A stretch of DNA of 64,000 nucleotides from Agathobacter sp. (GTDB taxonomy: Bacteria > Bacillota > Clostridia > Lachnospirales > Lachnospiraceae), in NCBI GenBank assembly GCA_022769125.1, contig JALEKN010000011.1, positions 1-64,000 of the forward strand. The letters run 5' to 3'. The notes below the pieces were generated by a model. That model ran no database searches and was not told where the DNA came from. It was given only the letters and a program-made list of their open reading frames with translations. Positions 25,972 through 34,944 of the stretch are shown piece by piece. How positions within the stretch are numbered: the stretch's first letter is position 1; every line of letters begins with the position of its first letter. The position numbers were made by a program, and so were the translations under genes.

Positions 25972-26952
25972 ATGGGTGACGTTTTATCTCAAAATGAGAT
26001 AGATAGTTTGCTTGCAGCATTAAGCAGCGGCGAACTAGATGTGGATGAAATAAAAGACACAAAAGAAAAACATGTAAAAGATTATGACTTCGCGCGCCCA
26101 TCCAAATTTTCGAAGGAACATTTAAGGACGTTAGAGATTGTTTTTGAACATTACGGACGGCTTCTTTCGACAAACTTTCCGGTTTATCTTCGTAAATCAG
26201 TCCAGGTCGAGGTAATGAACTCGGAAGCGGTAACGTATTCGGAATTTTCGAATGCACTTTCCAATCCGGTTCTTCTGGGAATTGTCAATTTTGCACCACT
26301 ACAGGGTAATATTATTATTGAGATGGCTTCGAATCTAGGCTACGCGATTGTGGATCGTATGCTGGGAGGACAGGGTGAGACACTTGATAAGGTGCGTGAT
26401 TTCTCAGAGATTGAATTATTGATTATTGAACGTATTTTTGTTGTGTGTGTGAATCTGTTACATGAACCGTGGGCGAATGTGGTTGATATTCACCCGCATC
26501 TGGAACGTATTGAGACGAATTCACAGTATGCACAGATTATTTCTCCAAGTGAGATGATTGCAATTGTTACAATGAATATCCGGATTGGCAATGTTGAGGG
26601 ATTGATGAATATCTGCCTGCCGTATATCACACTTGAAGATGTTATTGACAAATTAAATACCAAATATTGGTATTCGAATATGCAGAATCAGGATGAGACC
26701 AATTATTCCGAGGCGATAGAGGCTTTGATCCAGAGGGCACAGATTCCAATTAAGGCGGTTCTTGGAAACAGCACAATTTCGGTCAGCGATTTTGCAGGAC
26801 TTCAGACCGGCGATATCATTAAGCTGGATCGGCGGGTAGATGAAGAATTGGATGTTTATGTAGGCAACATTCGGAAATTTACTGCCTTACCTGGTGCTGC
26901 AGGTGATGATTATGCAGTCAGAATTACTTCGGTAATTAGAGAGGAGCAATAA
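25972..26952 (+). CDS. fliM: Flagellar motor switch protein FliM
   Basis: A 326-residue C-ring subunit. The N-terminal LSQNEIDSLL (residues 5-14) is the CheY-P docking peptide. The middle CheC-like domain has YDFARPSKFSKEHLRTLE and the torque-coupling GGQGE region, and the C-terminal SpoA domain ends near 326. fliY follows after 4 bp. Together with FliG and FliY it forms the switch. Confidence 0.96.
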   Translation: MGDVLSQNEIDSLLAALSSGELDVDEIKDTKEKHVKDYDFARPSKFSKEHLRTLEIVFEHYGRLLSTNFPVYLRKSVQVEVMNSEAVTYSEFSNALSNPVLLGIVNFAPLQGNIIIEMASNLGYAIVDRMLGGQGETLDKVRDFSEIELLIIERIFVVCVNLLHEPWANVVDIHPHLERIETNSQYAQIISPSEMIAIVTMNIRIGNVEGLMNICLPYITLEDVIDKLNTKYWYSNMQNQDETNYSEAIEALIQRAQIPIKAVLGNSTISVSDFAGLQTGDIIKLDRRVDEELDVYVGNIRKFTALPGAAGDDYAVRITSVIREEQ

Positions 26953-26956
26953 AGGT

Positions 26957-28135
26957 ATGGATGGAAATTTATCGCAGGAAGAAATAAATGCGCTGCTAAA
27001 CAATCCGGGAACGTCTGAGGGAAAACCAACGCTTACAGAGGCGGAAAAAGACGCGATTGGGGAGATCGCGAATATCAGTATGGGTACTGCGGCAACAACC
27101 TTATTTGCCCTTGTTAACCGCAGGGTTGAAATTTCTACACCTGTTGTTTCACTTACAACATGGGAGGAAATGACCCGTAAGTATGAAAAGCCATGCGTAT
27201 TTATCCGTATCGCATATACTGTCGGCTTGGATGGAAGCAACATTCTTGTCCTCAAGGAAAAGGATGTTAAAATTATTACGGATCTTATGATGGGTGGAGA
27301 CGGAACCGATACTGACGGAGAACTAGGGGAACTTCACTTGAGTGCAATCAGTGAGGCGATGAACCAGATGATGGGTTCATCCGCAACATCATTATCTTCC
27401 ATGCTTAACAGAACTATTGATATCAGTCCGCCAATTGCTGACATTGTTGATTTAAAAGATAATATCAACGAAAAAGAGATTGATGAATTCCTGACAGGGG
27501 AATTTGTAAAAATTTCTTTTAGAATGGAAATCGGGGATATTGTCGACAGTGAGATTATGCAGTTATATCCTGTTTCTTTTGCAAAGGAAATGTGTGAGGG
27601 TGTTTCGCGTAACATGGAAATGGATAGTAACAGTGTGAAAGAGGAGATGGCTGCGCCAACACCGGCACCGACACCTGCTACATCTGCACCACAGGGCGAT
27701 GGACAGCCAATGATGGGACAACAGATGATGAACCAGCAGATGATGGGTCAGCCGATGATGAGTCGGCCGATGATGGGTCAGCCGATGATGGGACAACCAA
27801 TGATGGGGCAACAAATGATGGGACAACCGGTAAATGTGCAGCCGGCACAGTTCCAGCCGTTCAATGGCGGTGCCATGGGAGCGTTCCAACCGGAAAACAT
27901 TGATCTCATTATGGATGTACCGCTTGAGGTGACAGTAGAGCTTGGGCGTACACAGAAATCGATTTCTGATATATTGGAATTTGGCCCGGGAAAGATTATT
28001 GAGCTGAATAAAATTGCTGGGGAACCGATTGATGTCCTCGTCAATGGAAAGTATGTTGCAAAAGGCGAGGTTGTAGTTATTGAAGAAAGTTTTGGTGTTC
28101 GTATCACAGAAATCGTCAATAACGGAAAACAGTAG
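26957..28135 (+). CDS. fliY: Flagellar motor switch phosphatase FliY (FliN/CheC fusion)
   Basis: A 392-residue switch protein of the Gram-positive type. An N-terminal CheY-P docking-like peptide LSQEEINALL (residues 5-14) is followed by a CheC-type phosphatase domain (about 20-215) with two motifs, EIANISMGTAATTL near 34 and AISEAMNQMMGSSATSL near 130. A Met/Gln/Pro linker is built of eight five-residue repeats coded by 27710-27829. The C-terminal SpoA/FliN domain (about 310-392) follows. FliY hydrolyses CheY-P at the motor. cheY itself, which follows fliY in B. subtilis, is missing here. Confidence 0.95.
   Translation: MDGNLSQEEINALLNNPGTSEGKPTLTEAEKDAIGEIANISMGTAATTLFALVNRRVEISTPVVSLTTWEEMTRKYEKPCVFIRIAYTVGLDGSNILVLKEKDVKIITDLMMGGDGTDTDGELGELHLSAISEAMNQMMGSSATSLSSMLNRTIDISPPIADIVDLKDNINEKEIDEFLTGEFVKISFRMEIGDIVDSEIMQLYPVSFAKEMCEGVSRNMEMDSNSVKEEMAAPTPAPTPATSAPQGDGQPMMGQQMMNQQMMGQPMMSRPMMGQPMMGQPMMGQQMMGQPVNVQPAQFQPFNGGAMGAFQPENIDLIMDVPLEVTVELGRTQKSISDILEFGPGKIIELNKIAGEPIDVLVNGKYVAKGEVVVIEESFGVRITEIVNNGKQ
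27710..27829 (+). repeat. Eight-copy 15-bp minisatellite inside fliY
   Basis: Eight tandem 15-bp units, each starting ATGATG, the commonest being ATGATGGGTCAGCCG. Each encodes Met-Met-Gly-Gln-Pro or a near variant. The unit is a multiple of three, so copy changes alter linker length without a frameshift. Confidence 0.92.
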
Positions 28136-28149
28136 TTACAGAGGAAACA

Positions 28150-28521
28150 ATGAATATTTTACTTACTTCTACTTTGGAGAGTTTTGGTCAGCTTATATGG
28201 GTTCTTTTGATCTTCGTTTTTGTGCTTGCGCTGACGTACTATGTTACCCGCTGGATCGGCGGATACCAAAAGACTCATTTTTGCGGAAAGAACTTAAAGA
28301 TGATTGAGACAATGCGCATCGGTAATAATAAGATGATCAGCATTGTACGTGCCGGCAGCAAATATCTTGTCGTTGCAGTTGGCAAGGATGAGATGCAGCT
28401 TCTTGCAGAACTCTCACAGGATGAGATACAGGAAGCCACAGCCGAAATGCCGGATACGCAGGAGAACTTTCAGAGCATTCTGAATAATCTTAAAGATAAA
28501 CTACCAAAGAAACAGGGATAA
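28150..28521 (+). CDS. fliO: Flagellar biosynthetic protein FliO
   Basis: A 123-residue membrane protein with one transmembrane helix (about 12-35) and a small cytoplasmic domain with the FliO pattern LKMIETMRIGNNKMISIVRAG. FliO helps assemble the FliP ring of the export gate. It sits directly before fliP (1 bp gap), which supports the call, since FliO is poorly conserved. Confidence 0.88.
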   Translation: MNILLTSTLESFGQLIWVLLIFVFVLALTYYVTRWIGGYQKTHFCGKNLKMIETMRIGNNKMISIVRAGSKYLVVAVGKDEMQLLAELSQDEIQEATAEMPDTQENFQSILNNLKDKLPKKQG

Positions 28522-28522
28522 T

Positions 28523-29383
28523 ATGAAAAGCAGATTAAAGCATCAATATTGCAGGCTTACGTTTGGTTTTGCCTGCATCATTCTTATTATAACGGTATTT
28601 TTGAGTCTGTGCCATCCGGTGCGTGCAAATGCGGCGAGCATGGATCCGGACAGTATTGCGGATCTTCAGAATACACAGCAACCGGAAAAGGCTGATGCAT
28701 CAACGGATTCAACGGATGGATTTTCCATCAATTACAATAACAGCTCAGGATCCGTATCAACGCCAATCCGAATGCTTTTGGTATTGACAATTCTTTCACT
28801 TGCTCCGTCACTTCTTATCATGTTGACGAGTTACACGAGAATTGTGATTGTGTTACATTTTGTGAGGACTGCGATTGGAACACAATCGGCTCCGCCCAAT
28901 CAGGTGTTGATCGGTCTGGCACTGTTTCTGACATTTTTTATTATGTGGCCAACGTTTCAGGAAATCAACACAGTGGCAATCCAGCCGCTGGATCAGGGAA
29001 CGATCACGCAGACTGAGGCACTTAAAGCAGCTGAACAGCCAATCCGTGAATTTATGTATGGTCAGACTATGCGTAAAGATGTCGCTTTATTTATTGACAT
29101 ATCGGGTGGAGACAGTTCCGATTATGAGGACTATGATGATGTCCCATTTACCACGCTTGTTCCTGCGTTTATTTTGAGTGAGCTGCGCACTGCATTTATC
29201 ATCGGATTTATGATCTATATTCCGTTTATTGTTATTGATATGGTTGTTTCATCTGTTCTTATGTCGATGGGTATGATGATGCTGCCGCCGACAACGATTT
29301 CGTTACCGTTTAAGATATTGCTTTTTGTATTGGCTGATGGCTGGGACCTTGTAATAAAGAGCCTGGTTGAGACGTTTTATTGA
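28523..29383 (+). CDS. fliP: Flagellar export gate protein FliP
   Basis: A 286-residue membrane protein. An N-terminal signal-like segment (about 1-39, ending RANAAS) is cleaved in other FliPs. Four transmembrane helices follow. Seen: LLIMLTSYTRIVIVLHFVR, the family signature, and GMMMLPPTTISLPFKILLF. FliP, FliQ and FliR form the core export channel, and their genes follow in that order. Confidence 0.96.
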   Translation: MKSRLKHQYCRLTFGFACIILIITVFLSLCHPVRANAASMDPDSIADLQNTQQPEKADASTDSTDGFSINYNNSSGSVSTPIRMLLVLTILSLAPSLLIMLTSYTRIVIVLHFVRTAIGTQSAPPNQVLIGLALFLTFFIMWPTFQEINTVAIQPLDQGTITQTEALKAAEQPIREFMYGQTMRKDVALFIDISGGDSSDYEDYDDVPFTTLVPAFILSELRTAFIIGFMIYIPFIVIDMVVSSVLMSMGMMMLPPTTISLPFKILLFVLADGWDLVIKSLVETFY

Positions 29384-29397
29384 TGGAGTGATTACAT

Positions 29398-29679
29398 ATG
29401 ATTACAGAAGGTGCAGTACTTGATATTGCCAGACAGGCAATCTATACAATAATAATTACATCAGCGCCATTATTGCTTGTCTCACTGATTGTCGGGTTGA
29501 TTGTCAGTATTTTCCAGACAGTTACATCGATTCAGGAACAGACACTTACATTTGTTCCAAAGATTCTTGCTGTGTTTGTCACACTTATGATCTGTGGTTC
29601 CTGGCTTTTGAATAAGCTGTCCGGTTTTATGGTGACGCTTTGGTCGAACTTTAGTTATTATCTTAGTTTGGGAAATTGA
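29398..29679 (+). CDS. fliQ: Flagellar export gate protein FliQ
   Basis: A 93-residue protein with two transmembrane helices (about 15-40 and 53-75). The conserved FQTVTSIQEQTLTFVPKI lies between them. Typical length. It lies between fliP and fliR, 6 bp before fliR. Confidence 0.95.
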   Translation: MITEGAVLDIARQAIYTIIITSAPLLLVSLIVGLIVSIFQTVTSIQEQTLTFVPKILAVFVTLMICGSWLLNKLSGFMVTLWSNFSYYLSLGN

Positions 29680-29685
29680 TAGAGC

Positions 29686-30465
29686 ATGGTTGATGTGACA
29701 TTTTCATTGGACAATTTTGAATATTTGCTGTTGATATTGGTGCGAATTTCTTCATTTGTCTACACTGCCCCGGTATTTGGGCATTCTGCAGTACCCGGAC
29801 GGATAAAGATTGGGTTGTCTTTTTTTGTTTCGCTGCTGCTTTACAATGTAGTTCCGCATCCTCAGTTGGACTATGTGGGGGTTGTGGGATATGCAGTCTG
29901 TGTGCTGCAGGAGGGAATTACAGGGCTGATTATCGGGTTTGCGGCCAATATCTGTAATTCTATTCTTTTATTTGCAGGTAATATTATAGACATGGATATT
30001 GGTTTGTCGATGGCAACGGAATTTAACCCGGATATGGCTACGGAGTCCACCATAAGCGGCGATTTCTATTATTATATTGTACTGCTTTTACTGATGATTT
30101 CGGATATGCATACGTATGTGCTTCGGGCGGCATGTGATTCTTTTTATGTGATTCCGATTGGTGGAACCGTTTTTCATTGGGACGGTCTTCTTGCGGCAAT
30201 GACGAAATATATGCTGGATCTGTGCATTATCGGATTCCGTATTTTTCTTCCGGTGTTTGCCTGCATTATGGTTTTGAATTGTATTCTTGGTATTATGGCA
30301 AAGGTTGCTCCGCAGATGAATATGTTTGCAGTCGGTGTGCAGCTTAAGTTATTGGTTGGACTTGCAGCAATCTTCCTGACAATATTTTTGATGCCGAATA
30401 TTGCTAATTTCATATTCCGGGAGATTAAGACGATGGTAGGTATGGTCATTGAAAGCATGCATTAA
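29686..30465 (+). CDS. fliR: Flagellar export gate protein FliR
   Basis: A 259-residue protein with about six transmembrane helices. Seen: RISSFVYTAPVFGHSAVPGR near the N-terminus, then LQEGITGLIIGFAANI and PQMNMFAVGVQLKLLVGL, the FliR signatures. The ribosome site before ATG 29686 is weak. The stop lies inside the upstream part of the flhB reading frame, so the two are probably coupled; fliR-flhB fusions are known in some clostridia. Confidence 0.94.
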   Translation: MVDVTFSLDNFEYLLLILVRISSFVYTAPVFGHSAVPGRIKIGLSFFVSLLLYNVVPHPQLDYVGVVGYAVCVLQEGITGLIIGFAANICNSILLFAGNIIDMDIGLSMATEFNPDMATESTISGDFYYYIVLLLLMISDMHTYVLRAACDSFYVIPIGGTVFHWDGLLAAMTKYMLDLCIIGFRIFLPVFACIMVLNCILGIMAKVAPQMNMFAVGVQLKLLVGLAAIFLTIFLMPNIANFIFREIKTMVGMVIESMH

Positions 30466-31594
30466 TGAGTTGACAGAAGAAAAATACATATTGCGTTATA
30501 ATCTTCAATGGTTCGCGCAGGATGGGGAAGGTGGAGAGAAAACTGAACCGGCAACCCAGAAAAAATTGGATGATGCGAGAAAAGAGGGTAAAGTCGCAAA
30601 GAGCAAGGAGCTTACCTCTGCGTTTATGCTGATCGTGCTCTTTCTGATCTTAAAGATTTTTGTCTCCTATATCGGAGATAATCTTGTCAATGTTTTTTCG
30701 ATTGTCTACAACCGGATTGCGGGGTATGTCAACCCCGGCGAGATTGGGTTTACTAGTCAGGCGGTTTCAGCGTTTACACTGCAGATGCTGATACAGATTC
30801 TGCTTAGTGTATGGCCGTTTTTTTTGATCGGTGTGGTGATCGCAATTTTGGTCAGCATTGTGCAGGTTGGCTGGAAGGTGTCTGCAAAACCGATGGAGCC
30901 AAAGTTGAGCAAGTTTAATCCAATCAATGGATTTAAGCGTATTTTTTCCAAGGAATCCCTGTTTAATCTTGTCATGGCAATTATTAAGATCGTTCTGATC
31001 GGGTTGATCGCGTATTTTTCTGTGAGAGACAAGGCAAATGATCTGTTTGTTTTGTATGAAATTTCCCTTAATCAGGCAATTTCACTTGTTGGGGAGATTA
31101 TTCTGGATACCGGTCTTAAGATCAGTATCGTGTACCTGATTGTTGGATTGGCGGATTTTATTTATCAGAAGCGTAAATTCAACGAAGATATGAAGATGAC
31201 CAAACAGGAAGTAAAAGACGAGTATAAGAATACAGAAGGAGATCCTCAGATCAAGGGAAGACAGCGCAGAAAAATGCAGGAAGTTTCCCAGCGCCGGATG
31301 ATGCAGGATGTTCCCAAAGCAGATGTGGTAATTACGAACCCTACGCATTTTGCGGTGGCTCTTAAATATGATGCTGACACAGCAAAGGCTCCGGTTCTTC
31401 TCGCAAAAGGAGAGGATTATCTCGCCTTAAAAATCAAAGAGATTGCGAAAGAAAATCATGTCGAGATTGTGGAGAACAAACCGCTGGCGCGAATGATTTA
31501 TCATAATGTTGATATTGGTTCGGAGATTCCTCCGGAACTGTATCAGGCGGTTGCGGAAGTGCTCGCGACCGTATATCGGATGAAGAATAGGTGA
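30449..31594 (+). CDS. flhB: Flagellar export switch protein FlhB
   Basis: Up to 381 residues. FlhB controls the switch from rod/hook to filament substrates. Seen: N-terminal EKTEPATQKKLDDARKEGKV, four transmembrane helices, the linker region, and the autocleavage motif NPTH within VVITNPTHFAVALKY. The start is uncertain. The frame is open from TTG 30449, inside fliR; TTG 30470 and TTG 30491 are also possible. Family similarity begins at about 30491 (RYNLQWFAQ), and no candidate has a strong ribosome site. Confidence 0.93.
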   Translation: MKACINELTEEKYILRYNLQWFAQDGEGGEKTEPATQKKLDDARKEGKVAKSKELTSAFMLIVLFLILKIFVSYIGDNLVNVFSIVYNRIAGYVNPGEIGFTSQAVSAFTLQMLIQILLSVWPFFLIGVVIAILVSIVQVGWKVSAKPMEPKLSKFNPINGFKRIFSKESLFNLVMAIIKIVLIGLIAYFSVRDKANDLFVLYEISLNQAISLVGEIILDTGLKISIVYLIVGLADFIYQKRKFNEDMKMTKQEVKDEYKNTEGDPQIKGRQRRKMQEVSQRRMMQDVPKADVVITNPTHFAVALKYDADTAKAPVLLAKGEDYLALKIKEIAKENHVEIVENKPLARMIYHNVDIGSEIPPELYQAVAEVLATVYRMKNR

Positions 31595-31631
31595 TCCGAA
31601 TGTTACAAAATAAGAAAGGAGGGCAACCGGT

Positions 31632-33677
31632 ATGAATTTTTCTGTAAAAAAAGAAGATCTTGGTGTGGGCGCATATCTGCTTGCGGCCGTTATATTCTTT
31701 ATCGTGCCGATTCCATCATTCCTGCTGGATATCATGCTTGCCCTCAATCTTTCCATTGCACTTATTATTCTCTTTAATGTGCTCTATGCAAAAGAAGTGC
31801 TCGATATGTCGTTTTTCCCGACGCTGCTTTTGTTTACAACAATTTTTCGTATTTCACTGAATGTTTCTTCCACACGACTGATCCTTACCACAGGTAATCC
31901 GGGTAATGTGGTCACAACCTTTGGTGGTTTCGTAGGTGGTGGAGATCTTGTTATCGGTGCGATCGTCTTTATCGTCCTTGTACTTATTCAGTTTATCGTT
32001 ATCAACAAAGGCTCTGAACGAGTATCAGAGGTAACAGCACGATTCACATTGGATGCTATGCCGGGTAAACAGATGGCAATTGATGCAGATCTGAATACCG
32101 GTGCCATCACAGACAAGGAAGCCCAGGAACGACGGGAAAAGCTGCAGAAGGAAGCAAGCTTTTTCGGTTCCATGGATGGTGCTACCAAGTATGTTAAGGG
32201 AGATGCAACTGCAGGTCTGATCATTACTTTTATCAACCTGATCGGTGGTACGGTAATGGGCATGATGAATCAGGGATTAGACGCAATGTCGGCTCTGCAA
32301 CAGTATGGTATTCTTACCATCGGTGACGGACTCGTGTCTCAGATACCATCTCTTTTGATTTCTCTTTCCACTGGTATTCTTGTTACAAAGGGATCAAATG
32401 AAGCGGACTTTAGCGGAGTGCTGGTCAAACAGCTTTTTGGGGTGCCAAAAGTTTTATATCTTGTTGGCGTTGTATTGATCTTCTTTGGAGTCGCGACACC
32501 ACTTAATACACTGCTGTTCCTTGCATTTGGCCTTGTTTTTATCATTTCGGGCCGTTCAATGTCAAAGAGCATCGGAGAGGAGAGCATCGAGGAGGAAGTG
32601 CAACAGCAGGAGACAGAAGCGGAGGAAATCCGCAAACCGGAGAATGTTGTTTCTCTTTTGCAGGTTGATCCGATTGAACTTGAATTTGGCTATGGTATTA
32701 TTCCACTTGCAGACGTTAACCAGGGCGGTGACCTTCTGGATCGTGTGGTTATGATCCGCAGGCAGATTGCGTTAGAGCTTGGTACGGTTGTGCCAATCAT
32801 ACGTTTGCGTGATAATATTCAGCTTAATCCGAATCAGTATATTATCAAGATCAAAGGAATCCAGGTAACAGAGGGTGAAATTCTTTTTGACCACTATATG
32901 GCAATGAACCCGGGGTATGTGGAAGAGGAAATTACCGGTATTCCGACATTCGAACCATCGTTCCATCTGCCGGCAATCTGGATCACGGAGAGCCAGAGAG
33001 AGAGAGCAGAGAGCTTGGGATATACGGTTGTTGATCCACCGTCTATTATTGCAACCCATCTGACAGAGGTTATCCGAAGTCATATTGCAGAGCTTCTGAC
33101 AAGACAGGATGTGCAGAATCTTGTCAACAACTTAAAGGAAAGCAATCCGGTATTGGTGGACGAACTTACGCCAAAGCTTCTCGGTCTTGGCGAGATCCAG
33201 AAGGTATTACAGAATCTTTTGGAGGAAGGAATCTCTATCCGGGACCTGCTTACAATCTTTGAGACACTTGCAGATCATGCTCAGACAACAAGAGATACGG
33301 ATGTTCTTACTGAGTATACAAGGCAGGCACTTAAGAGGGCTATTTCCAACAAGTATTTCCCTGCCAATGAAACAACAAGCGTTGTGACACTTGATCCGAA
33401 GATAGAACAGGAAATTATGGCATCTGTGAAACAGACGGAACAGGGAGCTTACCTTACACTCGATCCGGAGCGAACCAAAAAGATCATGGCATCCGTCGAA
33501 ACCGAGATCGGCAAGCTGGAAAATCTTGGAAAGAGTGCGATTATCATTACTTCTCCAATCGTGCGTATGTACTTTAAAAAACTGACAGAGGATTATTTTA
33601 AAGATCTGATTGTTGTATCTTATAATGAAGTAGATTCCAATGTGGAACTGCAATCAGTAGGGATGGTGACTGCATAA
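31632..33677 (+). CDS. flhA: Flagellar export gate protein FlhA
   Basis: A 681-residue protein. Eight predicted transmembrane helices in the N-terminal half, with the FHIPEP-family signature RISLNVSSTRLILT and the loop SEVTARFTLDAMPGKQMAID. The C-terminal cytoplasmic domain (about 350-681) docks substrate-chaperone complexes. Ribosome site AAAGGAGGGC. The flhF start codon follows the stop with no gap. Confidence 0.97.
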   Translation: MNFSVKKEDLGVGAYLLAAVIFFIVPIPSFLLDIMLALNLSIALIILFNVLYAKEVLDMSFFPTLLLFTTIFRISLNVSSTRLILTTGNPGNVVTTFGGFVGGGDLVIGAIVFIVLVLIQFIVINKGSERVSEVTARFTLDAMPGKQMAIDADLNTGAITDKEAQERREKLQKEASFFGSMDGATKYVKGDATAGLIITFINLIGGTVMGMMNQGLDAMSALQQYGILTIGDGLVSQIPSLLISLSTGILVTKGSNEADFSGVLVKQLFGVPKVLYLVGVVLIFFGVATPLNTLLFLAFGLVFIISGRSMSKSIGEESIEEEVQQQETEAEEIRKPENVVSLLQVDPIELEFGYGIIPLADVNQGGDLLDRVVMIRRQIALELGTVVPIIRLRDNIQLNPNQYIIKIKGIQVTEGEILFDHYMAMNPGYVEEEITGIPTFEPSFHLPAIWITESQRERAESLGYTVVDPPSIIATHLTEVIRSHIAELLTRQDVQNLVNNLKESNPVLVDELTPKLLGLGEIQKVLQNLLEEGISIRDLLTIFETLADHAQTTRDTDVLTEYTRQALKRAISNKYFPANETTSVVTLDPKIEQEIMASVKQTEQGAYLTLDPERTKKIMASVETEIGKLENLGKSAIIITSPIVRMYFKKLTEDYFKDLIVVSYNEVDSNVELQSVGMVTA

Positions 33678-34940
33678 ATGACAATCAACAAATTTCAGGG
33701 AAAAACAAAAGAAGAAGCAATTGAAAAGGCAAAGCAGGAGATGGGACCTGGGGCTGTGATCATGAATGTAAAGGAGATCAAGCCCAAGGGAATTTTTGCT
33801 GCGTTTAAAAGTTCTACATATGAGGCAACGGCTGCTTTGGAGGAAAAGGATCATGTGGTAAGCTCTTTTTCCGCATTGCAGAGTCCTCAGAAGCTTCATG
33901 ATAATATCAATGTAGCGGCAGATGAAAAAATTGAGATTCCAAAGGCTGTTCGAACTCCGGAAATCGAACGTCCGGTGGCAGACCCCAGAAAAAATACATC
34001 TTCACACACCGAGCGGACTGTGAATGAATCACAGGAACTAGAGGAACGGGCAATTGGCAAGAGGTTGGATGATTTGTCCAATATGCTGGAGGAAAAACTA
34101 GGAGTAGGACCGAAAGAAGAAAACAAAGAGAAAACAACGAGCTCGGAAGAACTTGATTTTGTCCGGATCATTTATCGTACCCTGTTAAACAATGAAGTGA
34201 ATGAGCGCTATGCAAACCAGATAATTGATGAGGTTGAACGATTTATACGTCCCGGCAACAGCGTGGATACGATCCTTGCAAATGTCTATCAGAAACTGAT
34301 ATTAAAGCTTGGACGCCCGAATACGATCGAGACCGGAAAAGGGAAGGCACGGGTTATCTTTTTTATTGGACCGACAGGAGTCGGGAAGACAACCACGATT
34401 GCCAAAATTGCTTCCAAATACAAGATGGAGTCAAATCAGAAAGTGGCTTTTATTACGGCAGATACATATCGTATTGCAGCTACAGAACAGCTTCGGGTGT
34501 ATGCGAATATATTGGATGCACCAATGTCGATTGTATACTCTCCGGATGAGTTAAATTCCGCAGTGGCAAAGCTGATGGACTATGACCTTATTTTTGTGGA
34601 TACGGCAGGGTTTTCCCATAAGAATGAGACACAGCGCGAGGATATGAAGAAACTGATAGGCGGTCTGGCACCGGAATATGACAAAGAGGTTTATCTTGTG
34701 CTGAGTGCCACGACAAAATATCAGGATCTATTGGAGATTGTTGATATCTATCATGAGATCAGCGAGTTTAAGCTGATTTTCACAAAACTGGATGAGACAA
34801 CGGCGTATGGAAATATTTTAAATGTCAAACTGTATTCCGGTGCGGATCTGTCATATGTGACAAACGGGCAGAATGTTCCGGCAGATCTTGAAGTGTTCCA
34901 TACACAAAAGATTGTAAAACAGTTATTGGGAGGCCGATAA
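33678..34940 (+). CDS. flhF: Flagellar placement GTPase FlhF
   Basis: A 420-residue SRP-type GTPase that fixes where flagella are built. A variable, charged B domain (about 50-160) precedes the NG domain, with G1 GPTGVGKTTTIAK near 233-245, TADTYRIAATEQL, and IFVDTAGFSHKN near 308. Its start touches the flhA stop. It is followed 4 bp later by flhG, its activating partner. Confidence 0.96.
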   Translation: MTINKFQGKTKEEAIEKAKQEMGPGAVIMNVKEIKPKGIFAAFKSSTYEATAALEEKDHVVSSFSALQSPQKLHDNINVAADEKIEIPKAVRTPEIERPVADPRKNTSSHTERTVNESQELEERAIGKRLDDLSNMLEEKLGVGPKEENKEKTTSSEELDFVRIIYRTLLNNEVNERYANQIIDEVERFIRPGNSVDTILANVYQKLILKLGRPNTIETGKGKARVIFFIGPTGVGKTTTIAKIASKYKMESNQKVAFITADTYRIAATEQLRVYANILDAPMSIVYSPDELNSAVAKLMDYDLIFVDTAGFSHKNETQREDMKKLIGGLAPEYDKEVYLVLSATTKYQDLLEIVDIYHEISEFKLIFTKLDETTAYGNILNVKLYSGADLSYVTNGQNVPADLEVFHTQKIVKQLLGGR

Positions 34941-34944
34941 TAGC

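Noticed and set aside
27710-27829. Tandem repeats considered as a CRISPR array
   Set aside because: The units are contiguous without spacers and stay in frame within fliY.
30449-30490. A fliR-flhB fusion
   Set aside because: fliR has its own stop at 30463-30465 in a different frame; the genes overlap or abut but are not fused.
33207-33653. A 148-codon minus-strand open frame opposite flhA
   Set aside because: It lies fully within the well-supported flhA gene and shows no ribosome site or recognisable domain. Similar antisense frames throughout the window were left out for the same reason.
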